From assembly GCF_016642265.1 (NCBI RefSeq), contig NZ_MRXX01000015.1, positions 624-37,333 of the forward strand: a DNA stretch of 36,710 nucleotides, read 5' to 3'. The position numbers were made by a program, and so were the translations under genes. Below are positions 1-7,847 of the stretch, in pieces. The DNA is from Streptococcus lactarius (GTDB lineage Bacteria; Bacillota; Bacilli; Lactobacillales; Streptococcaceae). Below the pieces are notes generated by a model. It was not told the DNA's origin and did not search any database. It was given only the letters and a program-made list of their open reading frames with translations. Position 1 is the stretch's first letter, and every line of letters starts with the position of its first letter.

Positions 1-45
1 TTGAGCACTCAACCACTGCTTCTTGCTCGATAATCCAAAAACAAA

Positions 46-78
46 TGAGAGGCTAGGACTTTTGTCCCAGCCTCTTTC
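46..78. terminator. Terminator hairpin downstream of pgm, probably bidirectional
   Basis: A 12-base arm at 48-59 (AGAGGCTAGGAC) pairs with 64-75 (GTCCCAGCCTCT) around a TTTT loop, with one G-T pair. T-rich stretches follow on both strands. It lies just after the pgm stop codon on the minus strand and could also end a plus-strand transcript entering from the left. The GGGAC core resembles the inverted repeat at the right edge of the window. Bases 1-45 show no gene I can support. Confidence 0.75.
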
Positions 79-84
79 TGCTGC

Positions 85-1800
85 TTACCCTACAAAAGCA
101 TTGATTTCTGCTTCGATATTCGCAATTTTTTCTTTAGCATCTGCTTCAGATGTTCCAACTGTAGCAATGTAGAATTTGATTTTTGGTTCAGTTCCTGAAG
201 GGCGGACAGCGATCCATGAATCGTCAACCAAGATGAATTTCAATACGTTGCTTGGAGGAGTTGTTAATTGTTCAACGCCGTTTGCTGTAGTAGCTGTTTG
301 TGCCAAGAAGTCTTCTGTCTTAGCAATGTCTGTGTTATTGAATTGTTTAGGAGCATTGCCACGGAATTTATCCATGATCTTCTTGATTTCTGCAGCTCCA
401 TCCACACCTGAAAGGGTGACAGAAATGGTCTTTTCTGCGAAATATCCGTATTCTTTGTAGATTTCAGCGATACCGTCTGCCAAGGTCATTCCACGTGAGC
501 GGTAGTAAGCAGCGATTTCTGCAACGATAAGAACGGCTTGGATTGCGTCTTTATCCCGTACGAATGGTTTGATCAGGTAACCGAAGCTTTCTTCAAAACC
601 GAGCATGTAAGTGTGGTTGTGTTGGGTTTCAAATTCGTGGATCTTTTCACCGATAAATTTGAAACCAGTCAAGACGTTAAACATGGTTGCGCCGTAGCTT
701 TCCGCAATTTTCGTCACCAACTCAGTTGATACGATGGATTTACAAAGGGCCGCATTGGCAGGAAGGGTACCAGCTGTTTTGTGAGCTTCGAGGATATATT
801 TGGCGATGATAGCACCAATTTGGTTACCTGAAAGGTTGAGGTAAGAACCATCTGGTTGGCGAATTTCAACACCAAGACGGTCTGCATCAGGGTCTGTTGC
901 GACCAATACATCCGCATCAACTTTACGTCCAAGTTCTTCAGAAAGGGCGAAAGCTTCTTGGTTTTCAGGGTTTGGAGATTTAACGGTAGAGAAATCCGGG
1001 TCTGGAACAGCCTGCGCTTCAACCACTTGAACTGCTTCAAATCCTGCTTGTGCAAGGGCACGACGAGCTAACATTTCACCTGTACCATGAAGAGGGGTGT
1101 AAACAATCTTCATGTCACGGCCGTATTCATTGATCAAGTCTTGGTTGATGTTCACACCTTTGACTTCTTTGAGGTATTCAACGTCAACGTTTTCGCCAAT
1201 GACTTCAATCAAGCCACTAGCCTTGCTTTCTTCAAGGTCAGCGAGTTCCACAGTGAAAGGATTTTCGATCGCACGGATGTAATCTGTCAATGCATCCGCA
1301 TCTGCTGGTGGCATTTGTCCACCATCTTCTCCATAAACCTTGTAACCATTAAATGGTGCAGGGTTGTGGCTAGCCGTCACCATGATCCCAGCAAATGTAT
1401 GGAGGTGACGGACGGCGAAGGACAATTCAGGTGTTGGACGAAGGCTTTCAAATACGTAAGATTTGATACCGTGTGCAGCCAATACTTGAGCAGATTCAAA
1501 AGCAAACTCAGGAGAGAAGTGGCGGCTATCGTAAGCAATAGCAACACCGCGTTTCTTGGCTTCCTCGCCTTTAGAGTCGATCAATTGAGCCAAGCCTTCA
1601 GTTGCTTGACGGACCACATAGATATTAATCCGGTTGGTACCAGCCCCAATATAGCCACGCATACCAGCTGTACCGAACTCTAGGTTGGTATAGAAGGCAT
1701 CTTCTTTGGTTTTTTCATCCATTGCGACCAACTCATCATGAAGATAAGCTGGTAATGAAGCAAAATCGAGCCATTTTTGGTAGTTTTCTTGATAAGACAT
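85..1800 (-). CDS. pgm: Phosphoglucomutase / phosphomannomutase (alpha-D-phosphohexomutase)
   Basis: A 571-residue cytosolic enzyme that interconverts glucose-1-phosphate and glucose-6-phosphate, feeding UDP-glucose for capsule, teichoic acid and glycolipid synthesis. The phosphoserine loop TASHNP is at residues 142-147 (Ser144), the metal loop DPDADR at 303-308, and the C-terminal phosphate-binding RPSGTEPKIKFY ends the catalytic fold; length matches the streptococcal Pgm family (about 572). I chose the ATG at 1800 (MSYQENYQ), preceded by AAGGAG at good spacing. An in-frame ATG at 1851 would add 17 lysine-rich residues encoded by the promoter and leader, so I reject it. The gene is monocistronic, with its own extended -10 promoter, a cre-like site and a terminator. 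Family and start are secure; substrate preference (glucose over mannose) is inferred from streptococcal orthologues. Confidence 0.96.
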   Translation of the reverse strand: MSYQENYQKWLDFASLPAYLHDELVAMDEKTKEDAFYTNLEFGTAGMRGYIGAGTNRINIYVVRQATEGLAQLIDSKGEEAKKRGVAIAYDSRHFSPEFAFESAQVLAAHGIKSYVFESLRPTPELSFAVRHLHTFAGIMVTASHNPAPFNGYKVYGEDGGQMPPADADALTDYIRAIENPFTVELADLEESKASGLIEVIGENVDVEYLKEVKGVNINQDLINEYGRDMKIVYTPLHGTGEMLARRALAQAGFEAVQVVEAQAVPDPDFSTVKSPNPENQEAFALSEELGRKVDADVLVATDPDADRLGVEIRQPDGSYLNLSGNQIGAIIAKYILEAHKTAGTLPANAALCKSIVSTELVTKIAESYGATMFNVLTGFKFIGEKIHEFETQHNHTYMLGFEESFGYLIKPFVRDKDAIQAVLIVAEIAAYYRSRGMTLADGIAEIYKEYGYFAEKTISVTLSGVDGAAEIKKIMDKFRGNAPKQFNNTDIAKTEDFLAQTATTANGVEQLTTPPSNVLKFILVDDSWIAVRPSGTEPKIKFYIATVGTSEADAKEKIANIEAEINAFVG

Positions 1801-1818
1801 AGTATTCTCCTTAATCTT

Positions 1819-1860
1819 TTTAAACGCTTTCATTATAGCAAATTTTTTCACAAATTTCTA
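1819..1860 (-). promoter_or_regulatory. pgm promoter with cre-like CcpA site
   Basis: Read on the minus strand, TGCTATAAT is an extended -10 (hexamer at 1832-1837) and TAGAAA at 1855-1860 lies 17 bases upstream as a poor -35. Directly downstream, overlapping the last bases of the -10 and the expected start of transcription, ATGAAAGCGTTTAAA (1819-1833) matches the cre consensus WTGNAANCGNWNNCW except for one position. That placement predicts CcpA repression. The site is inferred from sequence only. Confidence 0.55.
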
Positions 1861-1912
1861 GCTTCAAATGTAAAAGCCTTCAAATTTACAGTCTTGAAAT
1901 TTTGCCAATATA

Positions 1913-1944
1913 AAATGGCTAAGGCAAAGCGGCCTTAACCATTT
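1913..1944 (-). terminator. Terminator of the coaB-coaC-panT operon
   Basis: Inverted repeat AAATGGCTAAGGC / GGCCTTAACCATTT with one mismatch and a five-base loop, five bases past the last stop codon of the minus-strand operon. On that strand the hairpin is followed by ATTTTATATT, a modest T-tract. Confidence 0.65.
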
Positions 1945-1948
1945 AGAT

Positions 1949-2509
1949 TTATTTTAATTTTTCCAAAGATGGAACAATTGCTGAGGTTAAAAGAACTGTC
2001 GCTATGACTTCAATCAAAGAGTTGGTCGATACAATCAAAGCAAGAAAGTGTTGGATTCCTCCGCTAAAGCTAGCTCCGAAGAAGAAGTAAATGCCGCTTA
2101 AGACAAAGACGGTATTGGTCATGGATCCAACGACGGCAGCTGTGACAAGTCCTGCGCGATTGCGTAAGAATTTGTAGACAAAGTAAGGTGTCACACCGAT
2201 CAGGATCCGCGGAATAAGAGCAATAACAAGAGAGTAGAGGTTTCCGTGTGGGACAAAGGGACTAAAGAGGTAGCTTGCAGGAGTCAAGACCACGGTGTTC
2301 ATGGTCACGCTAAAGAGGCCCATGAGAAGTCCCAAAATAGCTCCTGTACGAGGTCCATAGATGATGGAGGCGATGACAACTGGAATATGAACCAAGGTCG
2401 GCTGGATACCGGACGGTACGAACTGCAAAACTAAAGAAGTCACAAAGTGAATAGTGATCATGACTGCAAAAAAGATGGCAATTCTTGAAATAGAAGATGA
2501 TTTTTTCAT
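1949..2509 (-). CDS. ECF transporter S component, probable pantothenate transporter (PanT-like)
   Basis: A 186-residue, very hydrophobic protein with about five to six membrane segments and the look of an energy-coupling-factor substrate-binding (S) component, which captures a vitamin and docks on the shared EcfA/A'/T module encoded elsewhere. The ATG at 2509 overlaps the coaC stop as ATGA, and its AAGGAG lies inside the last coaC codons, so translation is probably coupled. A TTG two codons earlier would sit too close to the SD. Being the third gene of a coaB-coaC operon (pantothenate to coenzyme A) is the main argument for pantothenate as substrate; the protein alone does not prove it. Alternatives are another vitamin or a CoA precursor. 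Family 0.85, substrate about 0.65. Confidence 0.8.
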   Translation of the reverse strand: MKKSSSISRIAIFFAVMITIHFVTSLVLQFVPSGIQPTLVHIPVVIASIIYGPRTGAILGLLMGLFSVTMNTVVLTPASYLFSPFVPHGNLYSLVIALIPRILIGVTPYFVYKFLRNRAGLVTAAVVGSMTNTVFVLSGIYFFFGASFSGGIQHFLALIVSTNSLIEVIATVLLTSAIVPSLEKLK

Positions 2510-3045
2510 AAACAATTCTCCTTAACAGTTTGAATAATCGTATCGACCGTCGCAAGAGCTCCAGTACCTTGATCTCCACAAGCGAGAGTAGCTTCACGCG
2601 GCTGGATAATCTGGTAACCGTAGCTTTTCAAAATGTCTAGATTTCGTTGGGTAGCTGGGTGTTCTAGCATTTTGGTATTCATTGCTGGCGCCAGTATTTT
2701 TTTAGTGGTTGTGGGTAAAGCAAGGGCTGTACTAGTGACCATATTATCAGCTAACCCCATCGCAAGTTTGGCAATAGTATTGGCGCTGGCAGGGGCAACC
2801 AAAAAAAGATCGGTTTCTTTTCCAATGTCAATGTGTTCGATCCGTTTAGGATCGTCCTCCAGCAAAACATCTAGTCCAACTGGATGTTTTGAAAGAACTT
2901 GTAAGGTCAAAGGTGTGATAAATTTTTGGGCTGCAGGTGTCATCAAGATCTTGACCTCAAGGCCTAACTTGGTCAATTGACTAGTAATATCTGCTGCTTT
3001 ATAGGCAGAGATACTGCCGGTAACAGCTAAGGTGATCTGTGTCAT
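2506..3045 (-). CDS. coaC: Phosphopantothenoylcysteine decarboxylase
   Basis: A 179-residue flavoprotein of the HFCD family that decarboxylates 4'-phosphopantothenoylcysteine to 4'-phosphopantetheine in coenzyme A synthesis. Visible hallmarks are the FMN-binding start GSISAYKA (10-17), active-site His71, the ASANTIAK flavin loop (87-94), PAMNTKM (120-126, the PXMNXXMW-type substrate motif) and a flexible clamp with Cys156 in ACGDQGTG. It is a stand-alone CoaC, not the fused Dfp (CoaBC) of most bacteria, as is usual in streptococci, which place CoaB on a separate gene. The start ATG has AAAGGA overlapping the coaB stop, nine bases after coaB ends. The stop overlaps the downstream S-component gene by four bases. 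Confidence 0.95.
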   Translation of the reverse strand: MTQITLAVTGSISAYKAADITSQLTKLGLEVKILMTPAAQKFITPLTLQVLSKHPVGLDVLLEDDPKRIEHIDIGKETDLFLVAPASANTIAKLAMGLADNMVTSTALALPTTTKKILAPAMNTKMLEHPATQRNLDILKSYGYQIIQPREATLACGDQGTGALATVDTIIQTVKENCL

Positions 3046-3054
3046 AAATTTCCT

Positions 3055-3732
3055 TTACTCGATTGAATCTAAGACCATTTCTGCAATTTCAGATTTGGTA
3101 GAAGCCTGTAGAACTTGATCATTCGTCACTAAATAAGCTTGATGCTGACCATTTTGGATCTGTCTAAGATCATTGGCAACGATCATGCTGGCACGGTTCT
3201 TCAACAGACTCTCACGCGCCACTTGAATCAACTCTTCAGTAGGAACTGCAACCAAGAGTTTAAAACCAATCAGTTGAATAGCGGGATTCCATTCTTTTAC
3301 GAGGGAGATGATCTTTGGTGTTTTCTTTAAAAAGAGAACCTGGTAGTCATCTTTCGAAGAAATTTTGGTCTCCTGATTTTCTTGGTGGAGAAAGGTCGTT
3401 AGATCTCGCGATTTTGCGGCTTCATCAAGTCCTGTCATGTAAACCGGTGTGTAATCTGAAACGGCCATGGCGTGGATCAAGACCTGATGTTGCGGAACTT
3501 CCTGTTTCATTTGAGCAAGAAGCTCTTCGACATTCCTGATCAACGAGATTCGAAGATTTGGATGAGGTGCAGGCTTCAGAGCAGTAGGCGTAGTGATCAG
3601 GGTAACATGGTGGCCTTTTGCCAAAGCGGTCTCCGCAAGAACTTTTCCCAAAGATCCTGTCGAATGATTGGTGATCGAACGAACGCTATCAATGGCTTCA
3701 CTGGTCCCGCCAGATGTGATTAAAATATGCAT
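3055..3732 (-). CDS. coaB: Phosphopantothenate--cysteine ligase, stand-alone
   Basis: A 225-residue ligase joining 4'-phosphopantothenate and cysteine with nucleotide hydrolysis, the step before CoaC. It opens with the Rossmann-like ITSGGTSEAIDSVRSI and continues NHSTGSLG, the signature of the CoaB domain; AVSDYTPVYM in the middle and a IVANDL stretch near the C-terminus are also typical. It is the first gene of a three-gene minus-strand operon. No ribosome binding site precedes the ATG: TAAAAT ends six bases before it and a -35-like TTTACT lies 17 bases further up, so the mRNA is predicted to start at the initiation codon. The N-terminus matches the family exactly, so a later start is unlikely. 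Confidence 0.93.
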   Translation of the reverse strand: MHILITSGGTSEAIDSVRSITNHSTGSLGKVLAETALAKGHHVTLITTPTALKPAPHPNLRISLIRNVEELLAQMKQEVPQHQVLIHAMAVSDYTPVYMTGLDEAAKSRDLTTFLHQENQETKISSKDDYQVLFLKKTPKIISLVKEWNPAIQLIGFKLLVAVPTEELIQVARESLLKNRASMIVANDLRQIQNGQHQAYLVTNDQVLQASTKSEIAEMVLDSIE

Positions 3733-3738
3733 ACGCCT

Positions 3739-3767
3739 ATTTTACACAAAAAGGATACGTAAGTAAA
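3739..3767 (-). promoter_or_regulatory. coaB promoter, predicted leaderless
   Basis: On the minus strand TTTACT (3762-3767), a 17-base spacer and TAAAAT (3739-3744) form a reasonable sigma-A promoter. Only six bases separate the -10 from the coaB ATG, so position +1 should fall on or next to the A of the start codon. There is no SD upstream of the ATG. Confidence 0.5.
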
Positions 3768-3911
3768 GATTTGAACGGCCTTTTGGATATTAAGATGGAA
3801 AAACTCCCCTTTGTCGCTATCAAAATAGTTAGGTGCTCCTTGTATTAAGTGGTACATTTGGAGGGACTAATCAATAAAAAGCGAACAAAAAATTCAAAAT
3901 TTATAAAAAGG

Positions 3912-3940
3912 GTGTCATTTTCGCGAATTTTAGGTATAAT
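3912..3940 (+). promoter_or_regulatory. fhs promoter
   Basis: GTGTCA at 3912-3917, a 17-base spacer and a perfect TATAAT at 3935-3940. The spacer contains the palindrome TTCGCGAA. About 50 bases upstream of the -10, AAAAGCGAACAAA (3877-3889) resembles the PurR box AWWWCCGAACWWT with two mismatches. Confidence 0.6.
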
Positions 3941-3971
3941 GGAGGTATCAAATAAAGAGGAGTATCCCCTA

Positions 3972-5642
3972 ATGAAAACAGATATCGAGATTGCTCAAAG
4001 TATTGAATTAAAACCAATTGTGGACGTCGTTGAAAAAATCGGTTTGAATAGTGACGATTTGGAATTGTACGGGAAATACAAGGCGAAATTAAGTTTTGAT
4101 AAGATTCGTGAAGTTGAGAAAAATCCTGTAGGGAAGCTCATTTTAGTCACTGCGATCAACCCAACTCCTGCTGGAGAAGGGAAATCAACCATTACAATTG
4201 GACTGGCAGATGCTTTGAATAAAATCGGCAAGAATACCATGATTGCCATTCGCGAACCTTCCTTAGGTCCGGTTATGGGGATCAAGGGAGGAGCTGCTGG
4301 AGGTGGCTATGCCCAAGTTCTTCCAATGGAAGATATTAACCTTCATTTCACAGGGGATATGCATGCCATTACAACGGCTAACAATGCCCTTGCAGCTGTG
4401 ATTGACAATCATTTGCATCAAGGAAATGAACTAGGAATTGACCAACGTCGCATTATCTGGAAACGGGTCGTGGATTTGAATGACCGTGCCCTTCGCCATG
4501 TGACAGTCGGTCTTGGAAGCCCCCTAAATGGGATCCCGCGGGAAGATGGATTTGATATCACCGTTGCTTCTGAAATTATGGCCATTCTTTGCTTGGCAAC
4601 AGATATCGAAGACTTGAAACGTCGCTTGGCTAATATCGTTATCGGTTACCGCTATGATCGCACGCCAGTCTATGTCCGTGACTTGGAAGTAGAGGGCGCC
4701 CTTGCCTTACTTTTGAAAGATGCGATCAAGCCAAACTTGGTTCAGACCATCTATGGAACTCCTGCCTTTGTTCACGGTGGTCCATTTGCCAATATTGCCC
4801 ATGGATGTAACTCTGTATTAGCAACGACAACAGCTCTTCATTTAGCTGACTATACGATTACAGAAGCAGGATTTGGTGCTGACCTTGGTGCTGAAAAATT
4901 CTTAGACATCAAAACTCCAAACTTGCCTACATCACCAGATGCAGTAGTGATCGTAGCGACACTTCGTGCCCTTAAGATGAACGGTGGTGTAGCCAAAGAT
5001 GCTTTGACAGAAGAAAATGTAGAAGCTGTACGAGCTGGATTTGCTAACTTGAAACGTCACGTGGAAAATATTCGCAAGTTCGGTATTCCTGCTGTAGTGG
5101 CCATCAACGAATTTGTCACTGATACAGAAGCAGAAATTGCTGCCCTGAAAGAATTGTGTGCTGAAATCGACGTTCCAGTTGAGTTGGCTAGTGTATGGGC
5201 CAATGGTGCCGATGGCGGGGTAGAGCTAGCTGAAACACTGGTCAAGACCATTGAAACAAGTCCAGCAAACTATACACGTCTCTATGACAACAACCTTTCT
5301 GTGGAAGAAAAAATCGAAACCATCGTTACTGAAATCTATCGCGGAGTCAAGGTGAACTTTGAGAAGAAAGCCAAGACACAAATTGCTCAAATCGTCAAAA
5401 ATGGTTGGGATAAACTTCCAATTTGTATGGCTAAAACTCAGTACAGTTTCTCAGACAACCCAAATGCTTTGGGAGCTCCTGAGAACTTTGAAATTACCAT
5501 TCGTGAAGTGGTACCAAAACTCGGTGCAGGCTTTATCGTTGCTCTTACAGGTGATGTGATGACCATGCCAGGACTTCCAAAACGTCCAGCTGCTTTAAAT
5601 ATGGATGTGGCGGCTGACGGAACTGCGGTTGGTTTATTCTAA
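3972..5642 (+). CDS. fhs: Formate--tetrahydrofolate ligase
   Basis: A 556-residue ATP-dependent enzyme making 10-formyltetrahydrofolate from formate and tetrahydrofolate, supplying one-carbon units for purines and initiator fMet-tRNA. The P-loop [11 protein letters not shown] (63-73, Lys71) and the [21 protein letters not shown] region that follows are diagnostic, and the C-terminus [15 protein letters not shown] is characteristic. Length equals the family norm. I chose ATG 3972 (MKTDIEIAQ) with AGAGGAG upstream; an in-frame ATG at 3849 would put the promoter inside the coding region. It is monocistronic, divergent from coaB, and ends in a strong hairpin. Functionally it links with glyA (34 kb side of the window), which makes the other folate one-carbon donor. 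Confidence 0.97.
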   Translation: MKTDIEIAQSIELKPIVDVVEKIGLNSDDLELYGKYKAKLSFDKIREVEKNPVGKLILVTAINPTPAGEGKSTITIGLADALNKIGKNTMIAIREPSLGPVMGIKGGAAGGGYAQVLPMEDINLHFTGDMHAITTANNALAAVIDNHLHQGNELGIDQRRIIWKRVVDLNDRALRHVTVGLGSPLNGIPREDGFDITVASEIMAILCLATDIEDLKRRLANIVIGYRYDRTPVYVRDLEVEGALALLLKDAIKPNLVQTIYGTPAFVHGGPFANIAHGCNSVLATTTALHLADYTITEAGFGADLGAEKFLDIKTPNLPTSPDAVVIVATLRALKMNGGVAKDALTEENVEAVRAGFANLKRHVENIRKFGIPAVVAINEFVTDTEAEIAALKELCAEIDVPVELASVWANGADGGVELAETLVKTIETSPANYTRLYDNNLSVEEKIETIVTEIYRGVKVNFEKKAKTQIAQIVKNGWDKLPICMAKTQYSFSDNPNALGAPENFEITIREVVPKLGAGFIVALTGDVMTMPGLPKRPAALNMDVAADGTAVGLF

Positions 5643-5654
5643 TTGCTTTCTATC

Positions 5655-5696
5655 AAAAAACAACTTCTGTTCAACTGAGCGGAAGTTGTTTTGTTC
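5655..5696. terminator. Bidirectional terminator between fhs and a MATE gene
   Basis: AAAACAACTTC (5657-5667) pairs perfectly with GAAGTTGTTTT (5682-5692) around a 14-base loop, with A and T tracts on the two sides. It lies between convergent genes and can serve both. Confidence 0.8.
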
Positions 5697-5714
5697 TTGT
5701 TTAAAAAATTGTTA

Positions 5715-7055
5715 TTAGGCAAGGAGTTGGTGCTTGATCTTGCGATAGGTTACGAATAGCTGCAAAGTCATAGGGATCCAAATAAGGGGTTCGCAGAGGA
5801 TAACCCCCATGTAGCCGGTGTACGGAATAATGAAAACAACGAAGAAAATTTTACCAAACAATTCAATGAAACTAGATGTGAGAGGCGTCAACTTTTTGCC
5901 CATACCTTGTAGGGCATTTCTCAGGATAATGAGACTCGCTAAAATAGGGTAAAAACAAGAGCTGATCTGAAGGTATAGACTAGCATTTGCAATGAGATCT
6001 GGATTTGACGAGCCAGAAATAAAGCTGGTTAAAGACGGACTTGTAAAGAATAGAAGAGCAGCAACTAAGACAGACCAACCCCAAGAAAGAAGGTTGGTAA
6101 TGGTAATGCCTTTTTTGATCCGCTGAAATTGCTCTGCGCCAAAATTCTGCGAGATAAAGGTTGTGATACTTGAGGCAATCGCTGTAATCGGTAAAACGGC
6201 AAAGGACATGATGCGACGGGCTGCGACCTGGGCACTGATAATGGTTGTTCCAAGCTGATTAATAGCGGATTGGAGGATCACCGTACCAATCGAAACGATG
6301 GAAGTCATGAGGCCCATGGCAAGGCCCTGACTTAGTAAATCCTGATAAAGCTCCTTGTCCCAAACAAAATCTTTGCGATGTGGAAGAAGAAAAGGGACCT
6401 TCTTACGAATATAGAGGAGACAAAGAAGGGCCGAAATACCTTGAGCGATGATGGTCGCAATCCCTGCTGACTGGACGCCCCAATGAAGTTGGGTGATAAA
6501 GTAGAGGTCAAGAAAAATATTTAAAACCGCCGCGATCATCAAAAAATATAGAGCTGCTAAGCTATCGCCCACAGCGCGCAGAAGTCCTGCACAAAGGTTG
6601 TAGGCAAAGGTGACTGCCACGCAGTTGACGATGGTTGAAATATAGAGGTAGGCTTGGCCAATAATACTAGAGGGGGTTCCTAAAAACTCAAGCAAGGGAT
6701 AGAGTCCAAAATAACCAAGAAGCATGACCACTAAGCTCAAACCTCCTCCAATCACAGCTGTAGCTGCGACTGACTTTCGTAATTGATCCAAGCGATTAGC
6801 CCCGTAATTACGAGCGATGATAATTCCCATTCCGTTTCCCACACCAAGGGCAAAACCGATGATCAAATCAAAAATTGCAGCAGTAGACCCTACAGCTGCC
6901 AAAGATTTGGAGCCTAAAAAATGGCCGACAATCATGACGTCTGAAGCATTGTAGAGTTGCTGGAAAATATTAGATAGAAGAATTGGAAAGGCAAAACTCA
7001 AAATGGCAGGCAAAATTGGACCGTGAATTAGGTCAACACGTTGAATTCTTTTCAT
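5715..7055 (-). CDS. MATE family multidrug efflux transporter
   Basis: A 446-residue polytopic membrane protein with about twelve transmembrane segments in two homologous halves. The N-terminus, DLIHGPILPAILSFAFPILL followed by QQLYNASDVMIVGHFLG, is the hallmark of the MATE/DinF-MepA-like branch; a second-half counterpart (QVAARRIMSFAVLPITAIASS, then FISQNFGAEQ) is present. Members export cationic drugs or metabolites using Na+ or H+ gradients; the substrate here is unknown. The start codon agrees with the family N-terminus but has no SD: a TTGTCG-17-TATAAT promoter ends six bases before ATG, predicting a leaderless mRNA. It is divergent from an acetyltransferase gene with only 95 bases between the two start codons. 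It is not closely related to the second MATE gene in this window. Confidence 0.92.
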   Translation of the reverse strand: MKRIQRVDLIHGPILPAILSFAFPILLSNIFQQLYNASDVMIVGHFLGSKSLAAVGSTAAIFDLIIGFALGVGNGMGIIIARNYGANRLDQLRKSVAATAVIGGGLSLVVMLLGYFGLYPLLEFLGTPSSIIGQAYLYISTIVNCVAVTFAYNLCAGLLRAVGDSLAALYFLMIAAVLNIFLDLYFITQLHWGVQSAGIATIIAQGISALLCLLYIRKKVPFLLPHRKDFVWDKELYQDLLSQGLAMGLMTSIVSIGTVILQSAINQLGTTIISAQVAARRIMSFAVLPITAIASSITTFISQNFGAEQFQRIKKGITITNLLSWGWSVLVAALLFFTSPSLTSFISGSSNPDLIANASLYLQISSCFYPILASLIILRNALQGMGKKLTPLTSSFIELFGKIFFVVFIIPYTGYMGVILCEPLIWIPMTLQLFVTYRKIKHQLLA

Positions 7056-7061
7056 AGTGTC

Positions 7062-7090
7062 ATTATATCAACTTTGTCTAGCAGCGACAA
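7062..7090 (-). promoter_or_regulatory. MATE gene promoter, predicted leaderless
   Basis: On the minus strand TTGTCG (7085-7090), a 17-base spacer and a perfect TATAAT (7062-7067), then GACACT and directly the ATG at 7055. With standard spacing the first transcribed base is the A of ATG. Confidence 0.65.
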
Positions 7091-7100
7091 GCCTTGATTC

Positions 7101-7129
7101 TTGAATGCCCTTACATTTTTTGGTATAAT
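7101..7129 (+). promoter_or_regulatory. Promoter of the GNAT gene at 7151
   Basis: TTGAAT (7101-7106), a 17-base spacer and an extended -10 TGGTATAAT (hexamer 7124-7129). It stands back to back with the MATE promoter, the two -35 boxes being ten bases apart, so the polymerases may interfere. Confidence 0.75.
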
Positions 7130-7150
7130 CAAGATAGAAATGGAGGCTTT

Positions 7151-7705
7151 ATGAGCTTAACAAGTCAGTTGATCACTCCGGATTTTCCGGATTTAGACAA
7201 GGTCGAATGCTTAAATATCGAAGCTTTCCCCGAAGAAGAACGAATTCCCTTGGATGAATACCTGCGCTACACTCACAATGAAGATGCGCACTTCTTTGCT
7301 TTTTACAATGAGGAGGAATTCGTTGGATTTGCATTTGCAATTTCAAACGCCAAGGCTTTTTATGTCAGTTTTTTCGCTATCATGCCACATTTACGTAGTC
7401 ATGGTTATGGTAAGGAGATCATTGACAAACTGGTCGAATTTTATGAACGAACCATGCTGTTAGAGGTCGAGCGTTTGGATGAAGAATGTGACAATCTAGA
7501 GCAACGAAAGGCTCGAATGGACTTCTATCATCGAAATGGCTTCAAAACGGCCAATGCATTCTTAGAATACGATGGTCTCAGTTTTGAAATTCTTTATCGG
7601 GGCGATCATTTTGATGAAGAGGCTTATCGCGATATTTTCCATAAACTTCAGGAAGAAAATTACTTTGACTTCCGTATTAAATACCGACGCTTTAGTGATC
7701 ACTAG
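7151..7705 (+). CDS. GNAT family N-acetyltransferase
   Basis: A 184-residue protein with the GNAT fold: strands carrying FFAFYNEEEFVGFAFAI, then YVSFFAIMPHLRSHGYGKEIIDKL, where RSHGYGK is the acetyl-CoA pyrophosphate-binding Q/R-x-x-G-x-G/A motif, and a late RMDFYHRNGFK typical of the C-terminal half. It transfers an acetyl group from acetyl-CoA to an unknown amine or peptide N-terminus. The C-terminal 40 residues are acidic and aromatic and do not suggest a substrate. I chose the ATG at 7151 with GGAGG four bases upstream; the in-frame codon at 7094 would lie upstream of its own promoter. It is a single-gene unit with a strong extended promoter and a terminator. Confidence 0.88.
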   Translation: MSLTSQLITPDFPDLDKVECLNIEAFPEEERIPLDEYLRYTHNEDAHFFAFYNEEEFVGFAFAISNAKAFYVSFFAIMPHLRSHGYGKEIIDKLVEFYERTMLLEVERLDEECDNLEQRKARMDFYHRNGFKTANAFLEYDGLSFEILYRGDHFDEEAYRDIFHKLQEENYFDFRIKYRRFSDH

Positions 7706-7710
7706 AAAAA

Positions 7711-7751
7711 GATGGAGAACCTCTACGTAAAATTAGAATCTCCATTTTTAT
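7711..7751 (+). terminator. Terminator after the GNAT gene
   Basis: ATGGAGA (7712-7718) pairs with TCTCCAT (7739-7745), followed by TTTTTATTT. Loop is 20 bases. Confidence 0.7.
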
Positions 7752-7791
7752 TTAATTTTGATGTGAGTACCTCAAGAAGTATGCACATTAG

Positions 7792-7820
7792 TTGCATCGG
7801 TTCCATAATTTTGATAAAGT
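7792..7820 (+). promoter_or_regulatory. brnQ promoter with weak CodY-like box
   Basis: TTGCAT (7792-7797), 17 bases, and extended -10 TGATAAAGT (hexamer 7815-7820). AATTTTGATAAAGTA (7807-7821) overlaps the -10 and matches the CodY box AATTTTCWGAAAATT at 11 of 15 positions. The match is weak but a branched-chain amino acid carrier is a classic CodY target. Confidence 0.45.
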
Positions 7821-7847
7821 AAAACTTATTACTTTTAAGGAGAATAC

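Noticed and set aside
1087..1683. 198-codon plus-strand open frame inside pgm
   Set aside because: Lies antisense to conserved Pgm sequence, has no SD or promoter, and the translation shows no recognisable domain.
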